Position numbers and translations under genes: made by a program
The notes under the pieces: model-generated
What the model saw: only the letters and a program-made list of their open reading frames with translations
Database searches by the model: none
Told to the model about the DNA's origin: nothing
Source of the DNA: Nitrospirota bacterium
GTDB lineage: Bacteria; Nitrospirota_A; Leptospirillia; Leptospirillales; Leptospirillaceae
Direction of reading: 5' to 3'
Assembly (NCBI GenBank): GCA_027415455.1
Contig: DAIBSV010000099.1
Location: 1-6,746, forward strand
DNA: 6,746 nt
Shown: positions 1 to 5,617 of the stretch, in pieces
Layout of the letters: each line of letters begins with the position of its first letter
How positions within the stretch are numbered: position 1 is the stretch's first letter

Positions 1-170
1 TGGACAATCTTCACACGTTTACAGGTGTATTCCACAAGCCCCGTGCCCACTCGTCGGAAATATGGGTAAAGATCAGGTCTAAAGCCAGGGGCTTGCGCGG
101 CAGATTTGGTCATTGACCGAAAAAGATGAGCAAAAAGTTTTGGGATGAACAATCATGTTGTGGTTTGTCA

Positions 171-328
171 ATGAAAATAATGAAAAAGGCACCGATACCC
201 TTTATATCGAATTTAGGGAAGCGAAATATTCGAAACGCGGCTTCTGGACGAAAAAAAATGATTGACCTTGGTCAGAAAGGGCAGGTTCGCGCCATTACCT
301 AGAACATGCTGGCGAACGTGCGGATGGG
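171..328 (+). pseudogene. Decayed DUF2283-family small protein gene, four apparent frameshifts
   Basis: No single frame is open, but moving between frames rebuilds a protein resembling DUF2283, a family of roughly 60-70 residues and unknown function. The pieces are MK(I) from ATG 171; NEKGTDTLYIEFRE at 179-220; EIFETRLLDEK at 223-255; MIDLGQKGQVRAIT at 258-299; and LEHAGERADG at 299-328. The order matches what I recall of the family: an N-terminal D-x-LYI strand, an ET-x-x-LDE turn, an IDLD-x-x-G-x-V strand and an EHA-x-x-RAD end. One break falls at the run of eight A at 251-258. Each frame change needs only a base gained or lost, so this is most simply a dead gene. No good ribosome binding site precedes 171. 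The family match is from memory of its consensus. Sequencing error could explain one break but hardly four in under 160 bases. Confidence 0.62.
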
Positions 329-382
329 ATAGGCATCATGGGCCGCAACCATTGTTGTTTAAAGCGGCGTCACCTTCGGATT

Positions 383-403
383 CCCCTCTTCGGGGGAGAG
401 GGG
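383..403. repeat. GC-rich hairpin, 7-bp stem
   Basis: CCCCTCT at 383-389 is the exact reverse complement of AGAGGGG at 397-403, with the loop TCGGGGG. The sequence resembles the hairpin at 632-656: CCCCTCTTCGGGGGAG against CCCCTTTTCCGGGGAG agrees at most positions. The two may be copies of one palindromic intergenic repeat. No T-run follows on either strand, so a terminator is not supported. Confidence 0.5.
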
Positions 404-558
404 GCTCGCCTAATTCTCGTGGACCGTGGCCGAGGTCAGGACCGCCGAAAGGAGGATCGCTAAATTTGCCCCCAGAATATGAAGCTTTAATCCCTTCTCA
501 TTTTCGGTTCTGACCTGCTGCTGTTTCGCCTGCAGCCCCAGTCACAGTCTTTGGAAAG

Positions 559-574
559 CCCCCGATCGAGGGGG
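559..574. repeat. Short hairpin, 5 C / 5 G
   Basis: Five C at 559-563 and five G at 570-574 flank the 6-base loop GATCGA. The hairpin is short but strong. The nearby words GGAAAGCCCCC and GATCG recur around 761-776, which hints at a shared repeat. No T-run follows. Confidence 0.35.
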
Positions 575-631
575 ACGGCTTCTGTTCGCAAAAGACGTCC
601 AGCCGTGTTTTCTGCTTCTCCGGTCTTGAGT

Positions 632-656
632 CCCCTTTTCCGGGGAGCGGAAGGGG
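632..656. repeat. GC-rich hairpin with 2-base bulge
   Basis: CCCCTT (632-637) pairs with AAGGGG (651-656). After a two-T bulge, CCG (640-642) pairs with CGG (648-650) around the loop GGGAG. It resembles the 383-403 hairpin. The tail is purine-rich, so it is more like a repetitive palindrome than a terminator. Confidence 0.4.
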
Positions 657-730
657 AAGAGGGCGGAGTGTTTTCTTTGCCGCCTTCTCTCCGGGAAGAA
701 ACGCGCTTATCCTTTCTACATGAGAGATTG

Positions 731-776
731 ACAAAACAAAGAATCAAAGAGGGGGCATTTCGATCGGAAAGCCCCC
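731..776 (-). terminator. Possible rho-independent terminator reading leftward
   Basis: GGGGGC at 751-756 pairs exactly with GCCCCC at 771-776. After one A-A mismatch, TTTC pairs with GGAA (one G-T wobble) around a GATC loop. Read on the minus strand, the stem is followed by a tail of about 20 bases (731-750) containing 14 T. This is less compact than a textbook terminator. It lies just downstream, in the minus-strand sense, of the decayed aminopeptidase 3' end at 790-862, where the terminator of such a gene would be expected. Confidence 0.4.
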
Positions 777-788
777 AGGCTTCGTTGA

Positions 789-826
789 AGGGAGGGTGAC
801 CCATGAAGAGGTCGGTCACCCTCTCT
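789..826. repeat. Strong inverted repeat, 13-bp stem
   Basis: GAGGGTGACC at 792-801 is the perfect reverse complement of GGTCACCCTC at 814-823. The stem extends outwards by three further pairs (one G-T wobble) to 789 and 826. The loop is 12 bases. The right arm lies in sequence homologous to the end of the aminopeptidase gene, but the intact gene lacks this symmetry, so the left arm arose or arrived after the copies separated. The T-poor flanks do not suggest a terminator. Confidence 0.6.
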
Positions 827-862
827 CCTCCTTCCTCATGAACTCGTCGGTCAGGCTCCGGA
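790..862 (-). pseudogene. Decayed fragment of an M1 aminopeptidase 3' end
   Basis: This is a broken second copy of part of the aminopeptidase gene at 1738-4332. Positions 839-862 are identical over 24 bases to 1902-1925 inside that gene, in the same orientation. Similarity continues leftwards through a pyrimidine-rich stretch to CACCCTCT (817-824 and 1876-1883), then more weakly. On the minus strand, 860-840 reads RSLTDEF, as in the intact protein. After a frame change, 825-790 reads ERVTDLFMGHPP against KRVADFFAAHPA in the intact protein. A stop in the first frame and the frame change show that it is dead. It may extend to about 761 (AAGCCCCC and GATCG recur), but that is doubtful. It could be a partial duplication or the leftover of a lost tandem paralogue. 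Confidence 0.7.
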
Positions 863-943
863 AAAGTCAGGCACACTCTTTCGTTTACCAAGCGCAAAGC
901 TCTGAGGAAGGAGAGTGTTCTTCTCTCAATCTTGGTCTGTCCC

Positions 944-972
944 TTGTCCTTTTCAGGTTAATATATTACACT
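944..972 (+). promoter_or_regulatory. Candidate sigma-70-type promoter of the toxin-antitoxin operon
   Basis: TTGTCC (944-949) matches the -35 consensus at four of six positions. After a 17-base spacer, TACACT (967-972) matches the -10 consensus at four of six. Transcription would start near 979, about 38 bases before the antitoxin ATG. A perfect 10-base palindrome, TAATATATTA (959-968), overlaps the spacer and -10. An alternative -10 is TTATAT at 985-990. This is assigned by consensus only. Confidence 0.45.
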
Positions 973-976
973 ATTT

Positions 977-995
977 TGTACAGATTATATGTACA
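977..995. promoter_or_regulatory. Dyad operator candidate, TGTACA-N7-TGTACA
   Basis: TGTACA at 977-982 and again at 990-995 form a 19-base dyad with a 7-base AT-rich centre. Each half is itself a palindrome. The dyad covers the predicted transcription start of the toxin-antitoxin operon. Phd/YefM antitoxins, alone or with their toxin, repress their own promoter by binding short palindromes of this kind, so autoregulation is a fair inference. The TAATATATTA palindrome at 959-968 may be a second site. Confidence 0.5.
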
Positions 996-1016
996 TTTTG
1001 AGAACGGAGGGACCGG

Positions 1017-1262
1017 ATGACCAGAGTCAATGTGACGGAACTTCGACAAAACCTCCCCACTTTCCTGAGAAGAGTGACCATGGGAGAAGTGATCGGCATC
1101 ACCTCTCATGGAAAACTCATCGCCCGATTGCTTCCTTTAGCAGACCCCTCTCTTGAGGCGAAGCAATGGCTTGAAAACTTGAGGGGGAAAGTCCTTTTGG
1201 GCGATGTCGAAAGCCCGGTCAGTGAAACGGAGCCATGGAATGCCGACGAAAATCATTTGTGA
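1017..1262 (+). CDS. Phd/YefM-type antitoxin of a type II toxin-antitoxin module
   Basis: This 81-residue protein is the likely antidote to, and repressor partner of, the PIN toxin that follows. Residues 1-40 (MTRVNVTELRQNLPTFLRRV and the stretch ending IARLLP) match the Phd/YefM DNA-binding fold: a short first strand, the helix T-E-L-R-Q-N-L, then a G-E-V-I-x-I-T-x-H-G-K strand-turn. Residues 41-81 are charged (E, K, D) and should form the flexible tail that wraps the toxin. The length is typical. ATG 1017 has a strong ribosome binding site, GGAGGG, at 1006-1011, five bases away. The gene overlaps the toxin start by 23 bases, so translation is probably coupled. The dyad at 977-995 suggests autorepression. 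Phd/YefM antitoxins are known with several toxin families, so the toxin class rests on the neighbour. Confidence 0.88.
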   Translation: MTRVNVTELRQNLPTFLRRVTMGEVIGITSHGKLIARLLPLADPSLEAKQWLENLRGKVLLGDVESPVSETEPWNADENHL

Positions 1263-1647
1263 CACCCACGTCTTACTCTTCTGGGCCAATGAACCGGATC
1301 GGTTGACTTTGCTTGCCAAAAAAATATTGGACGAGAACAGGGGAAAAGGGACCTTGGCCAGTGCAGACATTACATTATGGGAGATCGCTCTCCTGCATGA
1401 GAAAGGAAGGATTGTTCTTCCGCCGGATGTCTCTATCGAAGGATACATGCAGGCCATCATTACCGCTCTCAATCTCGAGGTGTTGGCGATCACACCAGAA
1501 ATCGCGGCTCTTTCACGTTCAGAGTTTTTCCGTCATCAGGATCCGGCGGATCGGCTCATCGCCTCCACCGCCATCATTCACCAAGCCCCCTTGGTCTCCG
1601 CCGACAAGAAGCTTTCAGCGCTTGAACCACTCAAGATTTTTTGGTAG
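1240..1647 (+). CDS. vapC: VapC-type PIN-domain ribonuclease toxin
   Basis: This is a 135-residue single-domain PIN nuclease. VapC toxins are Mg-dependent endoribonucleases that stop translation, usually by cutting tRNA or rRNA. The four acidic active-site positions are present: D8 in ICDTHVLLFW, E48 in TLWEIALL, D104 in DPADRLIAST and D122 in LVSADKKL. The D-T-H-x-LL-x-W start and D-P-A-D-R-L-I-A motif are hallmarks of the family that pairs with Phd/YefM-like antitoxins. ATG 1240 is preferred to the upstream in-frame ATG 1204: GGAG lies at 1229-1232, seven bases away, the protein then begins directly on the first PIN strand, and overlap with the antitoxin is only 23 bases. The composition is less GC-rich than the aminopeptidase gene, which fits horizontal acquisition. 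The RNA target cannot be told from sequence. Confidence 0.9.
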   Translation: MPTKIICDTHVLLFWANEPDRLTLLAKKILDENRGKGTLASADITLWEIALLHEKGRIVLPPDVSIEGYMQAIITALNLEVLAITPEIAALSRSEFFRHQDPADRLIASTAIIHQAPLVSADKKLSALEPLKIFW

Positions 1648-1737
1648 TCCCCCCACTCCTTCACATGTTTTTCAGGCGGTCCGCAAGAGACGGATGACCA
1701 AAAAACCGGAGGAAAGACCAGGGAAGCTCTCGGGACC

Positions 1738-4332
1738 TTAAGGGCGGTTTCTGAAAAAGCTCCGGAAACCCTCCCCCTGCTCCGTATAGATCTCCCGGTT
1801 CGACCGGATCGTCTCAAGCCCCTGGGCGATCGCCCGCTTGGCCGACGGGGCGGGGTGGGCGGCAAAGAAGTCCGCCACCCTCTTCTCCTCCTCCTCCGTC
1901 TTGAACTCGTCGGTCAGGCTCCGGACGAGGCGGTTCAACGCGAATCCTCCCGACTCGTAGCGGCGGTAGAGCTCCTCCCAGTGGGCGGCCACGAAGTCGA
2001 AGGTCTTGTCTCGCCCCAGGGGATTCTTCGAGAGAAAGCCGATCACCGAGACCGCGTCCTGGACCCGCACGAGGGGGGAGAGGACCAGGCCCAAAGCCCG
2101 GTCGAAGAGGGCCGGATCCGGGGTCCGGGCCAGGGCGTAGAGAAGCTTGTTCTTCTCCTCCTGGTCGTTCTGGCGGGAGGCCAAGGCCAGGACCTCATCG
2201 AAGGCGGAGACTCCTCCCCGAGTGACCGCCCCCTGGAAGACGCCAAACCGGAGATCGGCGGGAAGGGAGGCCGGGTCCTTCCGGTAGTCGGCGAAAAGTC
2301 TCAGACATTCCGACAGGGCCTCCTCCTCCTCGAAGCGGACCAGGATACCGAGAAGGGAGGCCCGGAGGAGCCGCTCCTGGTGGGATTCCTGGGCTTTGGG
2401 GGAAAATCCCAGACGAGAAAAGGCGGGGCGCACCAGGGCCGCCCCCCACTTCCGGAACTCGGCCCAGCCCTCCTCCATCGCCCAGATCCCGTCGATGGTT
2501 ACAAGATTGCCGGCGATGTCCGACCAGACGGCATAGGAGGATTCCTGCCGGAAGGCCTCGAGAAGCGAGAGATAGTCGCCTATGGGGGCAAGCCCCGAGC
2601 GGACGAAGGCAAAGAGATCGTTCTCGATCGCCAGCCGGTCAAGGGAGGCGAGCCTGTTCTCCCCGAGCGCCGTGACAAGGCCCTCATGCCAGGCCCCTTC
2701 GTAGAGGACCCGGAGATAGCCCGTCTGCCCGGAATTGACATTGACAAAGGCGGCCCCGGGATTCCGAAGGGGAATCAGGGACTCGCGGGTGGTCAGAAGA
2801 TGCCTTGCCGCCTCCCCGCCCTCTTCCGAGACCCCGAGCATGAGCGGCCAGACGGGAACATCGGGCCCCTTTCCCCTTTTGATCCGGTCCTCTTTGCGGA
2901 TCAGAAAGGGCTGCTGGGTGATTTTGATCCCTCCCGGCTCCCGGGAGACGCGAAGCCAGGGGTAGCCCGGGGTCTTGGTCCAGACGGAGAGGACCTTCCC
3001 CACCCCTCCCGCCGGCTCGAAGGCGGGGTCGGAGAGGCTCCGCCAGAGGTCGGCGGTGGTGGCGTTGGCGTAGGCGAACTTCTTGAAATAGCCGGAGAGG
3101 GATCTCCGGAAGGTCTCCGGTCCCAGGGCGGCCTCGAGCATCCGGAGAAGCGAGCCCCCCTTGGTGTAGCTGATGGCATCGAAGATCTCGTTGATCTCCC
3201 CCGGGTCCCGGACGGGGACCTCGATGGGATGGGTCGAGGCCAGGGCATCCATCTCGAGGGCCTCGTTTCTGTCCTCGCTCTGGAAGAGCTCCCACATGCC
3301 CCATTCCGGGAAGAGGGCGTCGACCGCCTTCACCTCCATCCAGGAGGCGAATCCTTCGTTGAGCCAGAGGTCGTCCCACCAGGCCATGGTGACTAAGTCG
3401 CCGAACCACTGGTGGGCCATCTCGTGGGCGACCACGATGGCCACCCGCTGGAGATTCCGGGCGGAGGCTCCGACCGGCGGGGCCAGAAGGGCCGTCTCCC
3501 GGAAGGTCATGGCCCCCCAGTTCTCCATGGCGCCGGCCGCAAAGTCGGGGATGGCGATCAGGTCGAGCTTGGGAAGGGGGTAGGGCGTTCCGAAGTAGTC
3601 GTTGTACCAGGGAAGAAGCCGGGCGGCGACATCTAGGGCAAACCGTCCGTCGGCTCCCCGGCCCGGGGGGGTATGGACGGAGATCTCGACGCCTGCGGAG
3701 AGAGTCTGGACCCTCTCCCAGCGTCCCACCGAAAGATGGAGGAGATAGGTCGACATGCGGGGGGATTTGCGGAAGACCACCCGGTCGAAGCCCGCCCCTT
3801 CGGGGGTCCGGCGCTCGAGCGGCATGTTGGAAAGGGCGTCGAGCGCCTCGGGAACGATGGCGGTCACCGCGAAGGTGGCCTTCATGCGGGGCTCGTCGAA
3901 GCAGGGGAAGGCCCGCCTGGCGTCGGTCGCCTCGAACTGGCTCGTTCCCATCACAAGGGTGTTCCCCTCGACGTCCTTTCCCGTACAGCGGTAGAAGCCC
4001 GACAGAAGATCGTCGATCTCCCGGGAGAATTCGAGGGTGAGACGCCCCGTCTTTCCCTGCTCGAAAAGGCGGGTCGCCGAGAGGATCACCCGTTCTTCTG
4101 CGGGAAGGAGGCGGACCGTGAGGGGAAAGTCGACCCCTTCGTAGGAGATGGTGGCCGAGGTGATGGCGAGGTCCCGGGCGTTTAAGACAAACTCGATGGT
4201 GTTCCGATGGATCTCGAGGTCGATTATGACCCGGCCCGAGAGGGCGGTGATTCCGGAATCGATCTTTAAAGTGAGATCGTAGTGCCGGGGGAAGACGTCG
4301 TCGGGGAGCTGGTAGAGGCTTTCGGGGTCCAT
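1738..4332 (-). CDS. M1-family zinc aminopeptidase (PepN / puromycin-sensitive type)
   Basis: This 864-residue protein should remove N-terminal residues from peptides in the cytoplasm; no signal peptide is seen. The N-terminal beta domain (about 1-200) holds QFEATDARRAFPCFDEP (132-148), whose Q132 and E134 help bind the free amino end. The catalytic domain has the exopeptidase motif GAMEN (267-271), the zinc motif HEMAH (303-307), the third zinc ligand E326 in WLNEGFAS, 18 residues after the second histidine, and the transition-state tyrosine Y389 in SYTKGG. The rest, about 460-864, is the helical C-terminal domain of the ERAP1-C type. The length is normal. ATG 4332 follows AGGA five bases upstream. 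The gene lies 29 bases behind the thioredoxin gene and is probably co-transcribed with it. Its 3' end converges on the toxin gene with 90 bases between and no clear terminator. Substrate preference cannot be read from sequence. Confidence 0.95.
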   Translation of the reverse strand: MDPESLYQLPDDVFPRHYDLTLKIDSGITALSGRVIIDLEIHRNTIEFVLNARDLAITSATISYEGVDFPLTVRLLPAEERVILSATRLFEQGKTGRLTLEFSREIDDLLSGFYRCTGKDVEGNTLVMGTSQFEATDARRAFPCFDEPRMKATFAVTAIVPEALDALSNMPLERRTPEGAGFDRVVFRKSPRMSTYLLHLSVGRWERVQTLSAGVEISVHTPPGRGADGRFALDVAARLLPWYNDYFGTPYPLPKLDLIAIPDFAAGAMENWGAMTFRETALLAPPVGASARNLQRVAIVVAHEMAHQWFGDLVTMAWWDDLWLNEGFASWMEVKAVDALFPEWGMWELFQSEDRNEALEMDALASTHPIEVPVRDPGEINEIFDAISYTKGGSLLRMLEAALGPETFRRSLSGYFKKFAYANATTADLWRSLSDPAFEPAGGVGKVLSVWTKTPGYPWLRVSREPGGIKITQQPFLIRKEDRIKRGKGPDVPVWPLMLGVSEEGGEAARHLLTTRESLIPLRNPGAAFVNVNSGQTGYLRVLYEGAWHEGLVTALGENRLASLDRLAIENDLFAFVRSGLAPIGDYLSLLEAFRQESSYAVWSDIAGNLVTIDGIWAMEEGWAEFRKWGAALVRPAFSRLGFSPKAQESHQERLLRASLLGILVRFEEEEALSECLRLFADYRKDPASLPADLRFGVFQGAVTRGGVSAFDEVLALASRQNDQEEKNKLLYALARTPDPALFDRALGLVLSPLVRVQDAVSVIGFLSKNPLGRDKTFDFVAAHWEELYRRYESGGFALNRLVRSLTDEFKTEEEEKRVADFFAAHPAPSAKRAIAQGLETIRSNREIYTEQGEGFRSFFRNRP

Positions 4333-4362
4333 GGGGTCCTGTCGGTCATAAAAGGTTGGGGG

Positions 4363-4809
4363 TCAGAGGATCATCTTGAGATACTGTTCGATGGTCGAGG
4401 CGGGATGGGCCCCGACCAGCCGGTTCACCTCGTTTCCTCCCTTGTAGAAGAGGAGGGTGGGGATGCTGGAGACGCGAAGCTCCCGGGCGGTATAGGGGTT
4501 GTCGTCGACATTCAGTTTGGCGGTCCGGAGTCGTCCGTGGTATTTTTCTCCCAGTTTCTCGATAATGGGACCGACCGTCCGGCAAGGTCCGCACCACGGG
4601 GCCCACAGGTCGAGAAGAACGGGAAGCGGCGAGGCCAGAACCTTTTCCGGAAAGTCGGCATCCGTCACATCCAGGGGAGCCGAGGAGGCCGAAGGGGCTA
4701 AAGGGGCTCCGCACTTTCCGCATTTCGCCTGGGAAAGATCCCGGGTCGGGTCGATTCTGTTGGCGGTTCCGCACGCCGGACAGATGACGGTCGTTCGCTT
4801 GTCGTCCAT
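4363..4809 (-). CDS. trxC: Thioredoxin-2-like protein with N-terminal zinc ribbon
   Basis: This 148-residue cytoplasmic disulfide reductase is of the thioredoxin 2 type. Two CxxC pairs near the N-terminus, C10-C13 (CPACG) and C30-C33 (CGKCG), form the zinc ribbon that separates this class from thioredoxin 1. The thioredoxin fold follows, with the active site WCGPC at 72-76, the buried acid D67 and the cis-proline P117 in SIPT. The length is close to E. coli Trx2 (139 residues). ATG 4809 is chosen because the zinc ribbon starts at once and an AGGGGG stretch lies a few bases upstream; a much longer in-frame extension to 5433 is a shadow of the gene on the other strand. It is the first gene of a likely operon with the aminopeptidase. 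In E. coli, trxC is induced by oxidative stress, but no OxyR-like site is evident here. Confidence 0.93.
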   Translation of the reverse strand: MDDKRTTVICPACGTANRIDPTRDLSQAKCGKCGAPLAPSASSAPLDVTDADFPEKVLASPLPVLLDLWAPWCGPCRTVGPIIEKLGEKYHGRLRTAKLNVDDNPYTARELRVSSIPTLLFYKGGNEVNRLVGAHPASTIEQYLKMIL

Positions 4810-4836
4810 AGCTACCCCCTCATCACAGGACTGTCG

Positions 4837-5571
4837 ATGCCAGAATTTCCGATCTCTTCCATCATACCGTCCGCCCCTTGGAGGCGGCAAGTCGGCCGCG
4901 GGCTCATTGTCGCAGCTCTCCTCCTTTTTGTCTTCCCCTTTCCTCCCGAGGCCCGGGCCTATCGCCACCGGGTCTGGGGGGAGTATGGGGGACAACACAG
5001 GGGGTGTCCGGCCCCTCCCCGGCGCTCCTTTCCGGGGGGATATCTGGGGGAGCACTACTCGCCTGAGGAGAATCTCGAGGCGATCGATGTGGCGATGATC
5101 GACCGGGCGAAAAGGACGATCGACATCGCGATGTACTCCTTCACGGACCGGGCGATCGCGGACGCCATACTGCGCGCGGCCAGGCGGGGGGTCCGGATCC
5201 GGATCTACCGGGACCGGATCCAGGTCCGGGACCGGGGGGACAAGACGAGGCGTCTTCTCGAATCCAAAGCAGGACGGGAGCACATCACGGTCCTGGTCAA
5301 GAGAAACTCCTCTCGCAATATCATGCATCTCAAGGCCTATGAAATTGATGGAACTATCCTTCGCACCGGTTCGGCCAACTGGTCTCCTCCGGGGGAAGGG
5401 GCCTTCTGCCGGAGAGGGTACAGGTCCCATCACGCCCAGCAGGACAATAATCTGTTTTTGACGATGGACAAAAAAGAGGTCAATAGGTTTGAGAGAACCT
5501 TCAACCGAATTTACGGGAGGGAGTCAAACAGGGTGTGGCGGCCGGAGATGGTGAGGAAGAGGCAAAATTGA
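4837..5571 (+). CDS. Predicted exported phospholipase-D-like (single HKD) protein
   Basis: This 244-residue protein belongs to the PLD superfamily, nearest the small Nuc-type endonucleases that carry one HKD motif and act as dimers. The motif is H164-x-K166-x4-D171, followed by GSANWS (178-183), the usual serine/asparagine stretch. The fold's first half is visible as AKRTIDIAMYSFTDRAIADA (91-110), typical of the family. The N-terminus has basic residues at 16-21, a hydrophobic run LIVAALLLFVFPF (23-35) and a signal-peptidase-like ARA at 39-41, so export to the periplasm or outside is likely. ATG 4837 has AGGA six bases upstream. The gene diverges from the thioredoxin gene with only 27 bases between, so each promoter would overlap the other's 5' end. 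It could be a nuclease or a phosphodiesterase; sequence alone does not settle the substrate. Confidence 0.85.
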   Translation: MPEFPISSIIPSAPWRRQVGRGLIVAALLLFVFPFPPEARAYRHRVWGEYGGQHRGCPAPPRRSFPGGYLGEHYSPEENLEAIDVAMIDRAKRTIDIAMYSFTDRAIADAILRAARRGVRIRIYRDRIQVRDRGDKTRRLLESKAGREHITVLVKRNSSRNIMHLKAYEIDGTILRTGSANWSPPGEGAFCRRGYRSHHAQQDNNLFLTMDKKEVNRFERTFNRIYGRESNRVWRPEMVRKRQN

Positions 5572-5617
5572 TAGGTTTAAAAACTAATCTATTCACCAGA
5601 AAATTGCCGCCTGAATT

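Larger units (their letters stand above)
329..943. other. Gene-free stretch with GC-rich hairpins and gene remnants
   Basis: No open frame here gives a protein that I recognise. The frames that are open have arginine-, proline- and serine-rich low-complexity translations, typical of non-coding GC-rich DNA. The stretch holds several strong inverted repeats, listed separately, a decayed piece of an aminopeptidase gene at 790-862, and near its right end the start of the toxin-antitoxin promoter region. A GGAGG at 451-455 resembles a ribosome binding site but no start codon follows at a usable distance. Confidence 0.6.

Noticed and set aside
35..95. 8-base inverted repeat CAAGCCCC / GGGGCTTG
   Set aside because: The arms are 45 bases apart with no other sign of an RNA gene or mobile-element end; chance is a sufficient explanation.
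1..113. Open frame on the minus strand from ATG 113 running off the window (begins MTKSAAQAPGF)
   Set aside because: Only 37 codons are visible, there is no ribosome binding site and no family resemblance, and the ATG is preceded by a frame closed by a nearby stop. It could be the 5' end of a real gene, but the window cannot show it.
487..897. A 136-codon minus-strand open frame
   Set aside because: It only partly coincides with the aminopeptidase remnant, in a mixed frame. The rest is low-complexity text with no ribosome binding site or domain.
1204..1239. Upstream ATG start for the toxin
   Set aside because: It would add 12 basic residues ahead of the first PIN strand and lengthen the overlap with the antitoxin. 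ATG 1240 has the better-spaced ribosome binding site.
1648..1737. Terminator between the convergent toxin and aminopeptidase genes
   Set aside because: There is a run of six A (T on the other strand) near 1700, but I could not find a convincing stem next to it on either strand.
1855..3396. A 513-codon open frame on the plus strand opposite the aminopeptidase gene
   Set aside because: Its glycine-, glutamate- and proline-rich translation has no recognisable domain. It is a mirror of the GC-biased codon positions of a well-supported gene on the other strand.
4810..5433. In-frame N-terminal extension of the thioredoxin to 356 residues
   Set aside because: The added residues are the antisense of the PLD-like gene, look like arginine/proline-rich shadow text, and a good start with a ribosome binding site exists at 4809.
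5572..5617. Terminator between the PLD-like and methyltransferase genes
   Set aside because: The 46-base gap is AT-rich but contains no stable inverted repeat that I can see.
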